NCBI RefSeq assembly: GCF_001643305.1
Contig: NZ_LSGW01000072.1
Coordinates: 1 to 57,213, forward strand
Length of the DNA: 57,213 nt
From: Aeromonas salmonicida subsp. salmonicida
Lineage (GTDB): Bacteria > Pseudomonadota > Gammaproteobacteria > Enterobacterales > Aeromonadaceae
Direction: 5' to 3'
The notes beneath the pieces are model-generated. The model did not search any database, was not told where the DNA came from, and was given only the letters and a program-made list of their open reading frames with translations. This document shows positions 49,587-57,213 of this stretch, piece by piece (the first letter of the stretch is position 1; the number at the start of each line of letters is the position of its first letter). The position numbers and the translations under genes were made by a program.

Positions 49587-50117
49587 ATGAAGCTGCATTT
49601 CAAGAAACCGGCCTTCATCGGCCTGGGCCTCATCGCCCTCGTCTCCGCCATCTGGCTCGACTACTACCTGCCGGAGCACACCATAGCCACCATCACAGGG
49701 GTGGAAGTGAAGCGCACCGACAAGGATGGCCCCATCAGCCAGAAAAACCCGGCTGACGGTCCCACTACGGATGTCTACTACATCTATACCGAACGCCCAG
49801 GCGAACAGATCCGGGTATTTCGCAATGAAGATACCGGCTGGGGCTGGCCTTTCTACTTCAAGTTCAACGCGGCCGATGTGCAGGCAAAAGCCAAGTCCAT
49901 GGAGTTCGAGAAGCGTCTGGCCATCATTACCTCCTACGGCTGGCGCGTGAACATGTTCACCATGTTCCCCAACGTCACCAAGATTGAGAGTACGGGTCCT
50001 GAGGCCTCCACCTGGAGTTTCTTCCGCTGGTTCTGGTTCGGTATCTGGGCACTGGTGATGGGCAAAGCCGCCATCGCGACCTGGCGCTACTTCGACCGGC
50101 TCGAGGACGAGATATGA
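49587..50117 (+). CDS. DUF1523-family membrane protein
   Basis: 176 residues from MKLHFKKPAFIGLGLIALVSAIWLDYYLPEH, an N-terminal membrane helix followed by a periplasmic beta-rich part (ITGVEVKRTDKDGPI, VYYIYTER, FRNEDTGWGWPFYFKFNAADVQAKA) and a second helix near the C-terminus (about 146-165). The pattern fits DUF1523, of unknown function. It overlaps the following winged-helix gene by ATGA, so the two are translated together. Confidence 0.75.
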   Translation: MKLHFKKPAFIGLGLIALVSAIWLDYYLPEHTIATITGVEVKRTDKDGPISQKNPADGPTTDVYYIYTERPGEQIRVFRNEDTGWGWPFYFKFNAADVQAKAKSMEFEKRLAIITSYGWRVNMFTMFPNVTKIESTGPEASTWSFFRWFWFGIWALVMGKAAIATWRYFDRLEDEI

Positions 50118-50410
50118 CAGAGCCGAGCAAGACTCGCACCAGTTTCTACCGACGGCTTTACGTTGCCTGGCTGATAAGCAGCGGCACGGACACAATCCCG
50201 GCCATCATGGCGGCCACCGGCATGCCGCGGCGCACCGCCCAGGACACGCTGGCGGCACTGGCTGATCTCGATATCAGCTGCGGCTTCGAGCAGACGGAAG
50301 GGGCACGCCACCTGCAGGGGCACTATCGCATCAGCGACTGGGGTCCCATCAATCCGGCCTGGATCAAGGCCCAGCTACCTGCCATCAAGCAAACGCTGGG
50401 TTATCCATAG
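50114..50410 (+). CDS. Winged helix-turn-helix protein
   Basis: 98 residues. ATGA overlap with the DUF1523 gene. The segment WLISSGTDTIPAIMAATGMPRRTAQDTLAALADL is a helix-turn-helix (turn at ATGMP), followed by a wing (CGFEQTEGARHLQGHYRI). Probably a small DNA-binding regulator; target unknown. Close homologues are found among marine and aquatic gammaproteobacteria as standalone winged-helix proteins (recalled, not searched). Terminator follows. Confidence 0.78.
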   Translation: MTEPSKTRTSFYRRLYVAWLISSGTDTIPAIMAATGMPRRTAQDTLAALADLDISCGFEQTEGARHLQGHYRISDWGPINPAWIKAQLPAIKQTLGYP

Positions 50411-50435
50411 CACTATCGCACCGGTGACGATCAAC

Positions 50436-50461
50436 AGAGGCCAGCCGCAAGGCTGGCCTCT
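50436..50461 (+). terminator. intrinsic terminator
   Basis: AGAGGCCAGCC / GGCTGGCCTCT, 11-bp stem, GCAA loop, followed by TTTTAT. Confidence 0.92.
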
Positions 50462-50507
50462 TTTTATATTGCCCGGGCAGACACAGGTCTCGGCACACGG
50501 AAACGAC

Positions 50508-50978
50508 TTACTCCGGGAAGGGCTCTTCCGGCAGCGGTTCCTGGGTCTCAGCCTGGGTGCAGTCGATGATGGAGCGCTTGGGGTTGTTGGGGTCGCGCAG
50601 CAACAAGGGGGCCAATCCCTCATTGTGCTTCTGCTCGTCGGCAAACTCGCTGCCATAGGCATTGTGGGTCAGCCTGCGTGCATTGGCGATGGGGGTGTCC
50701 ACAAACAGGGCGTGCACTTCGAAAGTGGACGAGGGGATGAGAAAGCCACTGATGGGCAGACCATGCAACTCTTCATGGGTCTTGTACCAGGCAAACCCGT
50801 CCGTCACCTTGTAGGGGGTGAAGTGCTTGAGCTGAGGGTGGGCCGACTCGCCGGTCTCGCTGTCGAGGTAGAGATGGTCGAGATCGCAGGTCGCCAACCC
50901 CTGCCACATGGATTCGAACGGCGTGGAGCAGGCCGTCAATTGCAACCCGGCCAGCAGTGCCAGCGACGCTTTGTACAT
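50508..50978 (-). CDS. Lipoprotein of unknown function
   Basis: 156 residues. Signal peptide MYKASLALLAGLQLTAC with lipobox LTAC gives lipidation at C17. The mature region has cysteines C31 and C140 that may pair, a GFLIPSSTFEVHALFVD segment and a proline/glutamate tail (EPLPEEPFPE). No family recognised. Outer-membrane anchoring is expected from the Ser after the cysteine. The same strand as rihA, 33 bases downstream of its stop, so possibly co-transcribed with it. Confidence 0.78.
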   Translation of the reverse strand: MYKASLALLAGLQLTACSTPFESMWQGLATCDLDHLYLDSETGESAHPQLKHFTPYKVTDGFAWYKTHEELHGLPISGFLIPSSTFEVHALFVDTPIANARRLTHNAYGSEFADEQKHNEGLAPLLLRDPNNPKRSIIDCTQAETQEPLPEEPFPE

Positions 50979-51011
50979 TTCCCGTCCCTTCTCTCAATAG
51001 TGCAATAGCCG

Positions 51012-51947
51012 TCAGCCAAAAAACCGCAGTCGCTCGACCAGCAAGTCGATAAAACCCGGGCGATCCAGTCCCAGCAGCACCAGCGCATTGGCCGGTTTGC
51101 CGGTCAGGCCATAGCGATCCACCACCGTCATCCCCACGGTATGCTCACCTCTGGTTTCGATATCAACCCGGCACTCGACCCCGTGGAACAGCTCGGGGGC
51201 CAGCAACCAGGCAATTGTACAGGGGTCGTGCAGCGGCGCACCAGCAAATCCCCACTTGGGATCCCTATGGTAGATCATGAAAAAGTCGAGCAGACCGGCC
51301 ACGCAACGGGCCACCGGATTGGCAATGGCGCGCACCCGCGCTATGTCCTCGTCCATCACCTGAGCCTCATGGGTTACATCCAGCCCGCACATTGTGATGG
51401 GGATGCCTGACTGGAACACCATATCGGCCGCTTCCGGGTCTACATAAATGTTGAATTCCGCCGCCGGGGTCCAGTTACCCGCCCCCGCGGCGCCCCCCAT
51501 CAATACGATACGGGCGATGTTGGGCTTGAGTTCGGGGTGCGCCGCCAGCAGCAGGGCGATATTGGTGAGCGGGCCGGTCGGCACCAGGGTCACGGGCTCC
51601 GGACTCTCGCGCAAGCACTTGACCATCAGCTCAAGCGCCGTCATGGCCTGGGGCGCAAAGGCGGGATCCGGCAATGTGGGGCCATCGAGGCCAGACTCGC
51701 CGTGGACGTTGTCGGCGATGATAAGCTCGCGGGCCAGTGGTTTGGGCGCCCCTGCCGCCACCGGAATGTCGTCACGGCCGAGCAGAGTGAGAATGCGCAG
51801 AGCATTGTTGAGGGTCTTCTCCTGTGTCTGATTGCCAGCACTGGTGGTGACCGCCAACACCTTGAGTTCGGGACTCGCCAGCGCCAGTATGAGGGCGATG
51901 GCATCATCGTGGCCGGGATCACAATCGAGAATAACGGGCAACGCCAT
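51012..51947 (-). CDS. rihA: Pyrimidine-specific ribonucleoside hydrolase
   Basis: 311 residues, the same length as E. coli RihA, starting [19 protein letters not shown] (AAGGAG upstream). Calcium-site aspartates lie in DCDPGHDD, with further metal/substrate residues in [18 protein letters not shown] and [12 protein letters not shown]. It hydrolyses cytidine and uridine to base plus ribose. An upstream ATG (51980) has no ribosome site. udp, another nucleoside-salvage gene, lies 1.1 kb to the right. Confidence 0.92.
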   Translation of the reverse strand: MALPVILDCDPGHDDAIALILALASPELKVLAVTTSAGNQTQEKTLNNALRILTLLGRDDIPVAAGAPKPLARELIIADNVHGESGLDGPTLPDPAFAPQAMTALELMVKCLRESPEPVTLVPTGPLTNIALLLAAHPELKPNIARIVLMGGAAGAGNWTPAAEFNIYVDPEAADMVFQSGIPITMCGLDVTHEAQVMDEDIARVRAIANPVARCVAGLLDFFMIYHRDPKWGFAGAPLHDPCTIAWLLAPELFHGVECRVDIETRGEHTVGMTVVDRYGLTGKPANALVLLGLDRPGFIDLLVERLRFFG

Positions 51948-52155
51948 GGACAGACTCCTTACAACATGACAGGGAGCCATACCTTAACAACCCGTGACGA
52001 GATTAACTCGGGAGGGTGTCACAAAACGGACTCAGCCCATCTTATCAAGCAGTTGCTGCCAAACTCGCCGTAATGGCCGTCGACGGCTCACCCTCGATTC
52101 GCCCCGCGCAGCCGGTTCGAGTATGATCGCCCCCCGTTTCCAGCCCGTGTGCCCT

Positions 52156-52854
52156 ATGTCCGTCATCGTCGATACCTTCATCGCCCCGCCCTGCGAGGCT
52201 GCCATCGAGATCCTGTTTGAAGATGAGCACCTGCTGCTCATCAACAAGCCGAGCGGCCTGCTCAGCCTCTCTGGCAAAAATCCGCAGAACCTCGACTCTG
52301 TCCATTACCGGCTGGTGCAGGATTATCCCGGCTGCACCCTGGTGCACCGTCTCGACTTTGGCACTTCCGGCATCATGGTAGTGGCCAGAAACAAGGCCAT
52401 CAACGCCCTGCTCTGCCAGCAATTCAGCCAGCGGGCGGTAAGCAAGGCCTACAGCGCCCTGCTGTGCGATCATCTGACCGACGATGAGGGGATGATCGAT
52501 GCCCCCATCGCCAAGGATCCGGCGCTGTTTCCCCTGATGAAGATCTGCGCCGCCAGCGGCAAACCTGCTCGCTCCCGCTATGAGGTGGAAGATCGCCTCT
52601 GTCGTGAAAGCGAACATGGGGAAACCCAGCTACTGACTCGGGTTAGACTGGTACCGGAGACCGGCCGTACTCATCAACTGCGCATCCACTGCCAGCTCGT
52701 GGGTCACCCCATCCTCGGCTGCGATCTCTATGGTGGCCTGCTGTTGCCCGGCTGCGAACAGGCACCGCGGCTGATGCTGCATGCGAGCGAGCTGGATTTG
52801 GTGCATCCGGTGAGCGGCGAGCCGATGGCGGTCAGATGTGCCAGCCCCTTCTAG
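52156..52854 (+). CDS. RluA-family RNA pseudouridine synthase
   Basis: 232 residues from MSVIVDTFIAPPCEAAIEILFEDEHLLLINKPSGLLS. Catalytic aspartate lies in TLVHRLDFGTSGIMVVA; the motif III block RTHQLRIHCQLVGHPILGCDLYG follows. Closest in length and layout to E. coli RluA (23S rRNA U746 and tRNA U32), but with Phe-Gly in place of Met-Ala in the HRLD-x-x-TSG motif, so the target RNA is uncertain. The frame is open back to 51994 but the extra sequence is not family-like. Confidence 0.87.
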   Translation: MSVIVDTFIAPPCEAAIEILFEDEHLLLINKPSGLLSLSGKNPQNLDSVHYRLVQDYPGCTLVHRLDFGTSGIMVVARNKAINALLCQQFSQRAVSKAYSALLCDHLTDDEGMIDAPIAKDPALFPLMKICAASGKPARSRYEVEDRLCRESEHGETQLLTRVRLVPETGRTHQLRIHCQLVGHPILGCDLYGGLLLPGCEQAPRLMLHASELDLVHPVSGEPMAVRCASPF

Positions 52855-52957
52855 CGAGACGCAGCATCAAGACGGGGTGTGAGAACAGGCGAAGGCAACA
52901 AGAGAGGGAACAGAGGACCAACTGGAGTAAAACGGGGCAAACGGCAGATAAAAGATA

Positions 52958-52982
52958 GGGGCCGTGCTTTCGCAACGGCCCC
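52958..52982 (-). terminator. terminator of udp (minus strand)
   Basis: GGGGCCGT / ACGGCCCC, 8-bp stem, 9-base loop; on the minus strand followed by TATCTTTTATC. Confidence 0.78.
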
Positions 52983-53004
52983 CACCCCCCACTCGGTGTG
53001 GCTA

Positions 53005-53760
53005 TCAGATCAGCTTGCGGGCGGCGCCCAGCACGATCTTGATGGCATCAGATTCAGTTCTCGCCATGGTTTCGGCGTTCGGGATTTCCTGCTGGGTACG
53101 GTTGACGATAACACCGGCTACCATACCGGCACGCAGGCCCTGGCTGGTGCACATGGTCAGCAGGGTGGCAGATTCCATCTCATAGTTCAGCACGCCCATG
53201 GCTTGCCACTCTTTCATGGAACCCTGGAAACGGCTTACTACGCGGCCAGATACAGTGTCGTAACGCTCCTGACCCGGGTAGAAGGTATCGGAAGAAGCAG
53301 TCACACCGATGTGCAGCTTGGAGCCCATCTCTTTGGCGGTGTTGACCAGCGCCGTGGTGCAGTCGAAGTCGGCAACAGCCGGGAACTCCATCGGTGCAAA
53401 GTGCAGGCTGGCACCGTCAAGGCGAACGGAACCGGTAGTCACGATCACGTCGCCCACGTTCAGGTGCGGCTGGATGGCGCCTGTGGTGCCGATACGCAGG
53501 AAGGTATTGATACCCAGCTGGGCCAGCTCTTCTACCGCGATGGAGGTGGACGGGCCACCGATACCGGTAGAGCAGATGATCACGGCCTTGCCGTCCATCT
53601 CGCCGCGCCAGGTAGTGAATTCACGATGGCTGGCCAGGTGCACCGGGTTATCCAACAGCTCTGCGATGCGCTTGACGCGCTCGGGGTCACCGGGGACGAT
53701 CGCCAGGGTGGCGCCTTGCAGATCAGCTTTCTTCAAACCCAAGTGAAAAACATCAGACAT
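53005..53760 (-). CDS. udp: Uridine phosphorylase
   Basis: 251 residues from [29 protein letters not shown] (AGGAG 6 bases upstream). Nucleoside phosphorylase fold: phosphate-binding GDPERV and RIGTTGAIQ, and [16 protein letters not shown], uridine-binding FQGSMKEWQ and MESATL. It converts uridine and phosphate to uracil and ribose-1-phosphate. The upstream region carries CRP-like and LacI/CytR-like sites, in line with E. coli udp control. The frame extends upstream to 53997 but without family resemblance. Confidence 0.95.
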   Translation of the reverse strand: MSDVFHLGLKKADLQGATLAIVPGDPERVKRIAELLDNPVHLASHREFTTWRGEMDGKAVIICSTGIGGPSTSIAVEELAQLGINTFLRIGTTGAIQPHLNVGDVIVTTGSVRLDGASLHFAPMEFPAVADFDCTTALVNTAKEMGSKLHIGVTASSDTFYPGQERYDTVSGRVVSRFQGSMKEWQAMGVLNYEMESATLLTMCTSQGLRAGMVAGVIVNRTQQEIPNAETMARTESDAIKIVLGAARKLI

Positions 53761-53889
53761 AGTGGACTCCTGGTTGCTCCCGGCCGACATGGTCAGGGCG
53801 CAAGTTAAGATGATTCTTGATGGTACTTTCAAACCTTCACTCCCCTCTCTGGGGAGGCGCCAACTATGGTCGAAAGCGCTTTCCAATTC

Positions 53890-53905
53890 CTTGAAGCACC
53901 TCACA
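53890..53905. promoter_or_regulatory. candidate CRP site upstream of udp
   Basis: CTTGA-AGCACC-TCACA: the right half TCACA is perfect and the left half is two bases off TGTGA. It lies 130 bases before the udp start. Confidence 0.5.
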
Positions 53906-53934
53906 CTTCCACGCATTGAAAGTGACAAATCCAG

Positions 53935-53980
53935 AGCAAAACGTTTGCTAACTTGATGAATTTCTTGAAAAACGTTTTTC
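53935..53980. promoter_or_regulatory. two LacI-family (CytR/PurR-like) palindromes upstream of udp
   Basis: AGCAAA-ACG-TTTGCT (53935-53949) and the perfect 14-mer GAAAAACGTTTTTC (53967-53980). Both have an ACGTT core typical of LacI-family operators; their centres are about 31.5 bp (three helical turns) apart. CytR is the likely regulator by analogy with E. coli udp. Confidence 0.6.
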
Positions 53981-54152
53981 TGCCAAGAAAGGGGCAATCG
54001 GCCTTGTCAATCCCTGTCTCGCCCCGGTTTATCGGTACGTGATCGAGTCCATAAAGTTGCAAACAGGATACCATTGACCCCTTTTCATCCCCACTGACGA
54101 TGCTATTTTGACGTCCGCATACCACTTAATGGCTAATCATACGGAGTCCATC

Positions 54153-55304
54153 ATGGCGACATTCAAGTTCTATATTCCCGCAATCAACCTGATGGGAGCG
54201 GGCTGTCTGCAAGAGGCAGCGGCCGATATCAAGGGTTATGGCTATCGCAAGGCGCTCATCGTCACCGACAAGATCCTCAACCAGATAGGCGTGGTCGCCA
54301 AGCTCACCACCCTGCTGGCAGAACATGGCATTGAAAGCGTGGTTTTCGATGAAACCAAGCCGAACCCCACCATGACCAACGTCGAGTCGGGTCTGGCCAT
54401 GATCAGGGCCAACGGCTGCGACTGCGTCATCTCGCTGGGGGGCGGCTCACCCCATGACTGCGCCAAGGGCATCGCCCTGGTGGCCGCCAACGGTGGCAGC
54501 ATCCAGGACTACGAAGGGGTGGATCGCTCCGCCAAACCGCAACTGCCGCTCATCGCCATCAACACCACAGCCGGCACTGCCTCCGAAATGACCCGTTTTT
54601 GCATCATCACGGACGAGGCGCGCCAGGTGAAGATGGCCATCATCGACAAGCACGTCACCCCGCTGATGTCGGTCAACGATCCCGAGCTGATGCTGGCCAA
54701 ACCGGCCGGCCTCACCGCCGCCACCGGCATGGATGCGCTGACCCACGCCATCGAGGCCTATGTCTCCACCATCGCCACCCCTGTGACCGATGCCAGCGCC
54801 ATCATGGCGATCCAGCTCATCGCCAAACACCTGCGCACCGCGGTCAATCAGGGTGATGACCTGCACGCCCGCGAGCAGATGGCCTATGCCCAGTTCCTGG
54901 CCGGCATGGCCTTCAACAACGCAAGCCTGGGTTATGTGCACGCCATGGCGCACCAGCTGGGGGGCTTTTATGACCTGCCCCACGGTGTCTGCAACGCCGT
55001 GCTGCTGCCCCACGTTCAGGCATACAACGCCCAGGTGAATGCCGCTCGCCTTAAAGATGTGGCCCGCTACATGGGCGTTGACGTGAGCACCATGAACGAC
55101 GAACAGGGCGCCGCTGCCGCCATTGCCGCCATCAAGCAGCTGGCGCTGGACGTGAAGATCCCGGCCGGTCTGGAGCAACTTGGCGTCAAGGCCGATGATT
55201 TCGACGTGCTGGCCAGCAACGCCCTGAAAGATGCCTGCGGCTTCACCAACCCGAAACAGGCGAGCCACGAAGAGATAGTCGCCATCTTCCGCGCCGCCAT
55301 GTAA
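54153..55304 (+). CDS. yiaY: Iron-containing alcohol dehydrogenase, YiaY type
   Basis: 383 residues, the same length as E. coli YiaY, from [18 protein letters not shown] (GGAG 6 bases upstream). GGGS motif in [25 protein letters not shown]; metal ligands in [12 protein letters not shown] and [27 protein letters not shown]. Near-identity to YiaY over long blocks supports an NAD-dependent Fe-dehydrogenase acting on short alcohols or L-threonine, but close relatives (EutG, AdhB) share these motifs. It is distinct from the Fe-dehydrogenase at 7.5 kb. Single gene with a terminator. Confidence 0.9.
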   Translation: MATFKFYIPAINLMGAGCLQEAAADIKGYGYRKALIVTDKILNQIGVVAKLTTLLAEHGIESVVFDETKPNPTMTNVESGLAMIRANGCDCVISLGGGSPHDCAKGIALVAANGGSIQDYEGVDRSAKPQLPLIAINTTAGTASEMTRFCIITDEARQVKMAIIDKHVTPLMSVNDPELMLAKPAGLTAATGMDALTHAIEAYVSTIATPVTDASAIMAIQLIAKHLRTAVNQGDDLHAREQMAYAQFLAGMAFNNASLGYVHAMAHQLGGFYDLPHGVCNAVLLPHVQAYNAQVNAARLKDVARYMGVDVSTMNDEQGAAAAIAAIKQLALDVKIPAGLEQLGVKADDFDVLASNALKDACGFTNPKQASHEEIVAIFRAAM

Positions 55305-55325
55305 ACCGCATTGCCAATGGATAGG

Positions 55326-55351
55326 AAAAGGGGCCTGATCTGGCCCCTTTT
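55326..55351 (+). terminator. intrinsic terminator
   Basis: AAAAGGGGCC / GGCCCCTTTT, 10-bp stem, 6-base loop, ending in TTTTTT; closes the YiaY-type gene. Confidence 0.92.
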
Positions 55352-55357
55352 TTCGCA

Positions 55358-56740
55358 CTATTTCGTCAGCACCACATCGTTGATGGCGCTGGCCAATCGG
55401 GTCAACACGGTGCGAATGTTGCCACTGGTCGCCTTGTAGGCGTGCGAACGGTCGCTGGCACACTGCGCCACGAAGCGGGCATCTCCCTCGAATGCCACCG
55501 TGTAGACCTGGATCCCCTTGCGTTTCATCTCCCGGCACAGCAGCAGTTGCTTGCGATCACGCAGCGCCGCCTCGGGCCCCATGTGTTCGCCGTCCGAGAA
55601 CAGCACCATGATTTTGCGGTTGTCCGCTTGTCCGTAAGGGCGCGGCAGTTCGGCTGCCCCCTGGCCCCAGCGCCCCTGCCACTGGGGTGACAGCAGGCGC
55701 CAGCCCCACATCACGCCCTCAGCCGTATTGGTGTTGAAGGCGGCGTAGAGGGTATCGAGCGCCTGGCGGTACTCGGCCCGGGTCGACAGATGCGCCTGAA
55801 TGGGGCTCACCCCACAGTCGGCATCATCGAAGATGCCGAGCTTGTCACGCCGGTTCTCCAGGTAACGCTCAAGGGGGTTCTCCCTCGGGGCGAATGCCCG
55901 CAGGGGAGTGCCATCTTCATACTGCTTGATGGCTGGCGGCTTGGTGCTGTAGTGCAACCTGGGTTGCGTCTCGCCAACGGGAGCCTGCTCCAGCTTGCGG
56001 ATCCAGCCCGGGGTGAGTTCCGCCAGCCGGTCTATGCCGTCCACATGCTCAGGCAAGCGGGCACAGAAGGCCTTGCGCTGGCGCCCCGGTACGTCACGGG
56101 TCAGCAAGTTGCTCCAGCCTCGCTCATGGGCCAGCGTCTGCAACCCGAAGGGAAATGCCAGGCTCTCTGGATGAAACAGTTCAGGATGATCCCCGATATT
56201 GACCAGTCCGGTGGCGGGGATGATGCTGACAACCCTGTCCTGATTACGCCGCTCGCGGCCAAACAGCACCTCACCAAACTCTGTCAGCCCCTGCTTGATC
56301 GCTTTCATCGGCGCCCCGGACATGGAGTTGGAAACATCCAGCACCAGGGCAATCTCAATACGGGTACGGGCACTGCTGGCACGGGCCGCCGCAGCCACCG
56401 GCATGTCACCCCCTTCGCCAATGACTGAGAGATCCATCAGTGCGGGCACATGCCCCTGCAGAATAACCCGGGCTCCCTGTTCGCTCTGGCTCAAGCTGGG
56501 GGGGCCCACCTGCAAGGGGCGGCCCGCCAGATTGGCCTGCACCAGAGCAACGGCATCCTCAGCGGCAGTGTCACTGTCGGCGGCAGAGTAAAGCACCGCA
56601 TCGGCGGCGGCGCTTAGCAGGCTCTGGCCGCTGTAGCCACGGACCAGTTCGATGACAACGCCGGTCAGTGCCAGTATGCCTGTCAACATAAGGGCAAAGG
56701 CGGGAGAGAGCCCGCCCCCTTGGCGCAAGGGCAGTCCCAT
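55358..56740 (-). CDS. TadG-like pilus-assembly protein with VWA domain
   Basis: 460 residues. N-terminal membrane helix (SPAFALMLTGILALTGVVIEL) as in TadE/TadG proteins, then a variable periplasmic part and a von Willebrand A domain with the metal-site triad D135-x-S137-x-S139 in VLDVSNSMSG. A second VWA block is IMVLFSDGEHMG near 380. TadG homologues belong to Flp (tight-adherence) pilus loci. It starts immediately after the TadE-like gene, so they form one operon reading leftward. Confidence 0.85.
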   Translation of the reverse strand: MGLPLRQGGGLSPAFALMLTGILALTGVVIELVRGYSGQSLLSAAADAVLYSAADSDTAAEDAVALVQANLAGRPLQVGPPSLSQSEQGARVILQGHVPALMDLSVIGEGGDMPVAAAARASSARTRIEIALVLDVSNSMSGAPMKAIKQGLTEFGEVLFGRERRNQDRVVSIIPATGLVNIGDHPELFHPESLAFPFGLQTLAHERGWSNLLTRDVPGRQRKAFCARLPEHVDGIDRLAELTPGWIRKLEQAPVGETQPRLHYSTKPPAIKQYEDGTPLRAFAPRENPLERYLENRRDKLGIFDDADCGVSPIQAHLSTRAEYRQALDTLYAAFNTNTAEGVMWGWRLLSPQWQGRWGQGAAELPRPYGQADNRKIMVLFSDGEHMGPEAALRDRKQLLLCREMKRKGIQVYTVAFEGDARFVAQCASDRSHAYKATSGNIRTVLTRLASAINDVVLTK

Positions 56741-57213
56741 TCAATGGATCTCCTGAATAAAGTGGGTGACCAGGGTGCGGCCCGCCCAGAACCGGCTGAA
56801 CATGCCGCCCTCCCCCTGCCCAAGGCGATAGCAGAGGGTCACCCGCATCAAGGTGCCCACCCGCAGCGGCGGCCAGCTGCCCTGGCCAGCGCAGCCAGTG
56901 CCCTGCAGCAGGGGAACCAATTCGCCATTGGCGCTGTTGTACTGCTCTATGGTCAGGGCAGCCTGCCCCTCTTGCAGAGCAGACAGCTGGCCCTGCACGA
57001 AGCGCTGATAGAAGGCCAGCTGCGACACGGCGGCGGCGTTTTGCCCCGTCCCCTGCTGGGTCACTATCTGGGTCACGTTGTAGGCCACATTGTGCAGGCG
57101 CTGCTCGAGGCGCAGCAGTTGCAGTGCCTCGCTGCCAAAACTGAGCAGGGCCAGCAAGACGGGAATGAACATCATTGCCTCTATGCTGATGCTGCCCCCC
57201 CCCCCCCCCCCCC
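56741..57213 (-). CDS. TadE-like pseudopilin/membrane protein, N-terminus beyond the window edge
   Basis: The frame is open to the window end. The family mark GSISIEAMMFIPVLLALLSFGSEALQL (shown in parts: GSISIEA then a hydrophobic helix) is the TadE/TadF G-x-x-x-x-E prepilin-like cleavage pattern. This places the true start to the right, beyond the poly-C tract, although an internal ATG at 57175 exists. About 150 residues are visible, ending FIQEIH. TadE-type proteins are minor pseudopilins of the Flp pilus, cut by TadV. The poly-C run encodes a glycine stretch just before the cleavage motif. Confidence 0.75.
   Translation of the reverse strand, partial: GGGGGGSISIEAMMFIPVLLALLSFGSEALQLLRLEQRLHNVAYNVTQIVTQQGTGQNAAAVSQLAFYQRFVQGQLSALQEGQAALTIEQYNSANGELVPLLQGTGCAGQGSWPPLRVGTLMRVTLCYRLGQGEGGMFSRFWAGRTLVTHFIQEIH
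57195..57213. repeat. poly-C tract (19 C) at the window edge, inside the TadE-like gene
   Basis: Nineteen consecutive C up to the last base; its full length is not visible. On the coding (minus) strand it is poly-G immediately before the pseudopilin motif. It may be a real slippery tract or an artefact at a contig end. Confidence 0.7.

Larger units (their letters stand above)
53761..54152. other. divergent control region of udp and the iron alcohol dehydrogenase gene
   Basis: About 390 bases. It contains a CRP-like box (53890-53905) and two LacI-family palindromes (53935-53949, 53967-53980) on the udp side. The dehydrogenase promoter should lie near 54060-54130, but I see no clear -35/-10 pair. 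Confidence 0.6.

Overview
The window is about 57 kb of GC-rich, densely coding gammaproteobacterial chromosome, most likely Aeromonas (A. hydrophila group). The grounds are a Vibrio cholerae cytolysin-type hemolysin next to oxyR, E. coli-like gene sets (bioA / bioBFC-D, yffB-dapE-ypfN, cvrA, dcuB, udp, rihA, cysM, asnS) and the overall codon style. The species call is inference from remembered families, not from a search. I see no rRNA, tRNA, CRISPR array, prophage or insertion sequence.

Left part (1-15.5 kb): oxyR converges with a secreted pore-forming hemolysin gene. An AT-richer intergenic region with a CRP-like box separates the hemolysin from an NlpC/P60 lipoprotein. A TetR-controlled operon follows (aldehyde dehydrogenase, TetR regulator, SCP2-like protein, iron alcohol dehydrogenase), with a promoter and a perfect palindromic operator in front of it. 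Next come cysM, a small GNAT protein, a nucleotidyltransferase, a SulP transporter that appears to have lost its first membrane helix, a MATE exporter and small proteins.

Pyruvate:flavodoxin oxidoreductase locus (15.6-20.9 kb, minus strand): a GltD-like flavoprotein with a ferredoxin tail precedes nifJ. The flavoprotein frame is cut by an in-frame TAG just before its ferredoxin tail. nifJ carries a 36-bp tandem duplication and a frameshift. The locus looks like it is decaying, unless the assembly is at fault. Immediately right is a MOSC-reductase-ferredoxin fusion containing an expanded ELP tripeptide repeat.

Middle (23-44 kb): a chemoreceptor, htpX and the biotin genes (bioD; bioBFC; divergent bioA with face-to-face promoters). 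Then a membrane sensor with a periplasmic c-type heme motif and a HAMP domain but no output domain, asnS, dcuB with a candidate FNR site, a Dph6-like ATPase, a LysR regulator, and the tightly overlapped yffB-dapE-peptidase-ypfN group. After that come cvrA (TTG start), a GH84-type glycosidase and a second cation/proton antiporter.

Right part (45.8-57.2 kb): a frameshifted DUF1460 protein, a RhtB exporter (GTG start), a second chemoreceptor, a DUF1523 protein coupled to a winged-helix protein, a lipoprotein, and rihA. Then a RluA-family pseudouridine synthase, udp with CRP/CytR-like sites, a YiaY-type iron alcohol dehydrogenase, and two Tad pilus-type genes (TadG-like with VWA, TadE-like). The TadE-like gene runs off the window through a 19-base poly-C tract.

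Transcription units are unusually well delimited by intrinsic terminators, most of which are listed.
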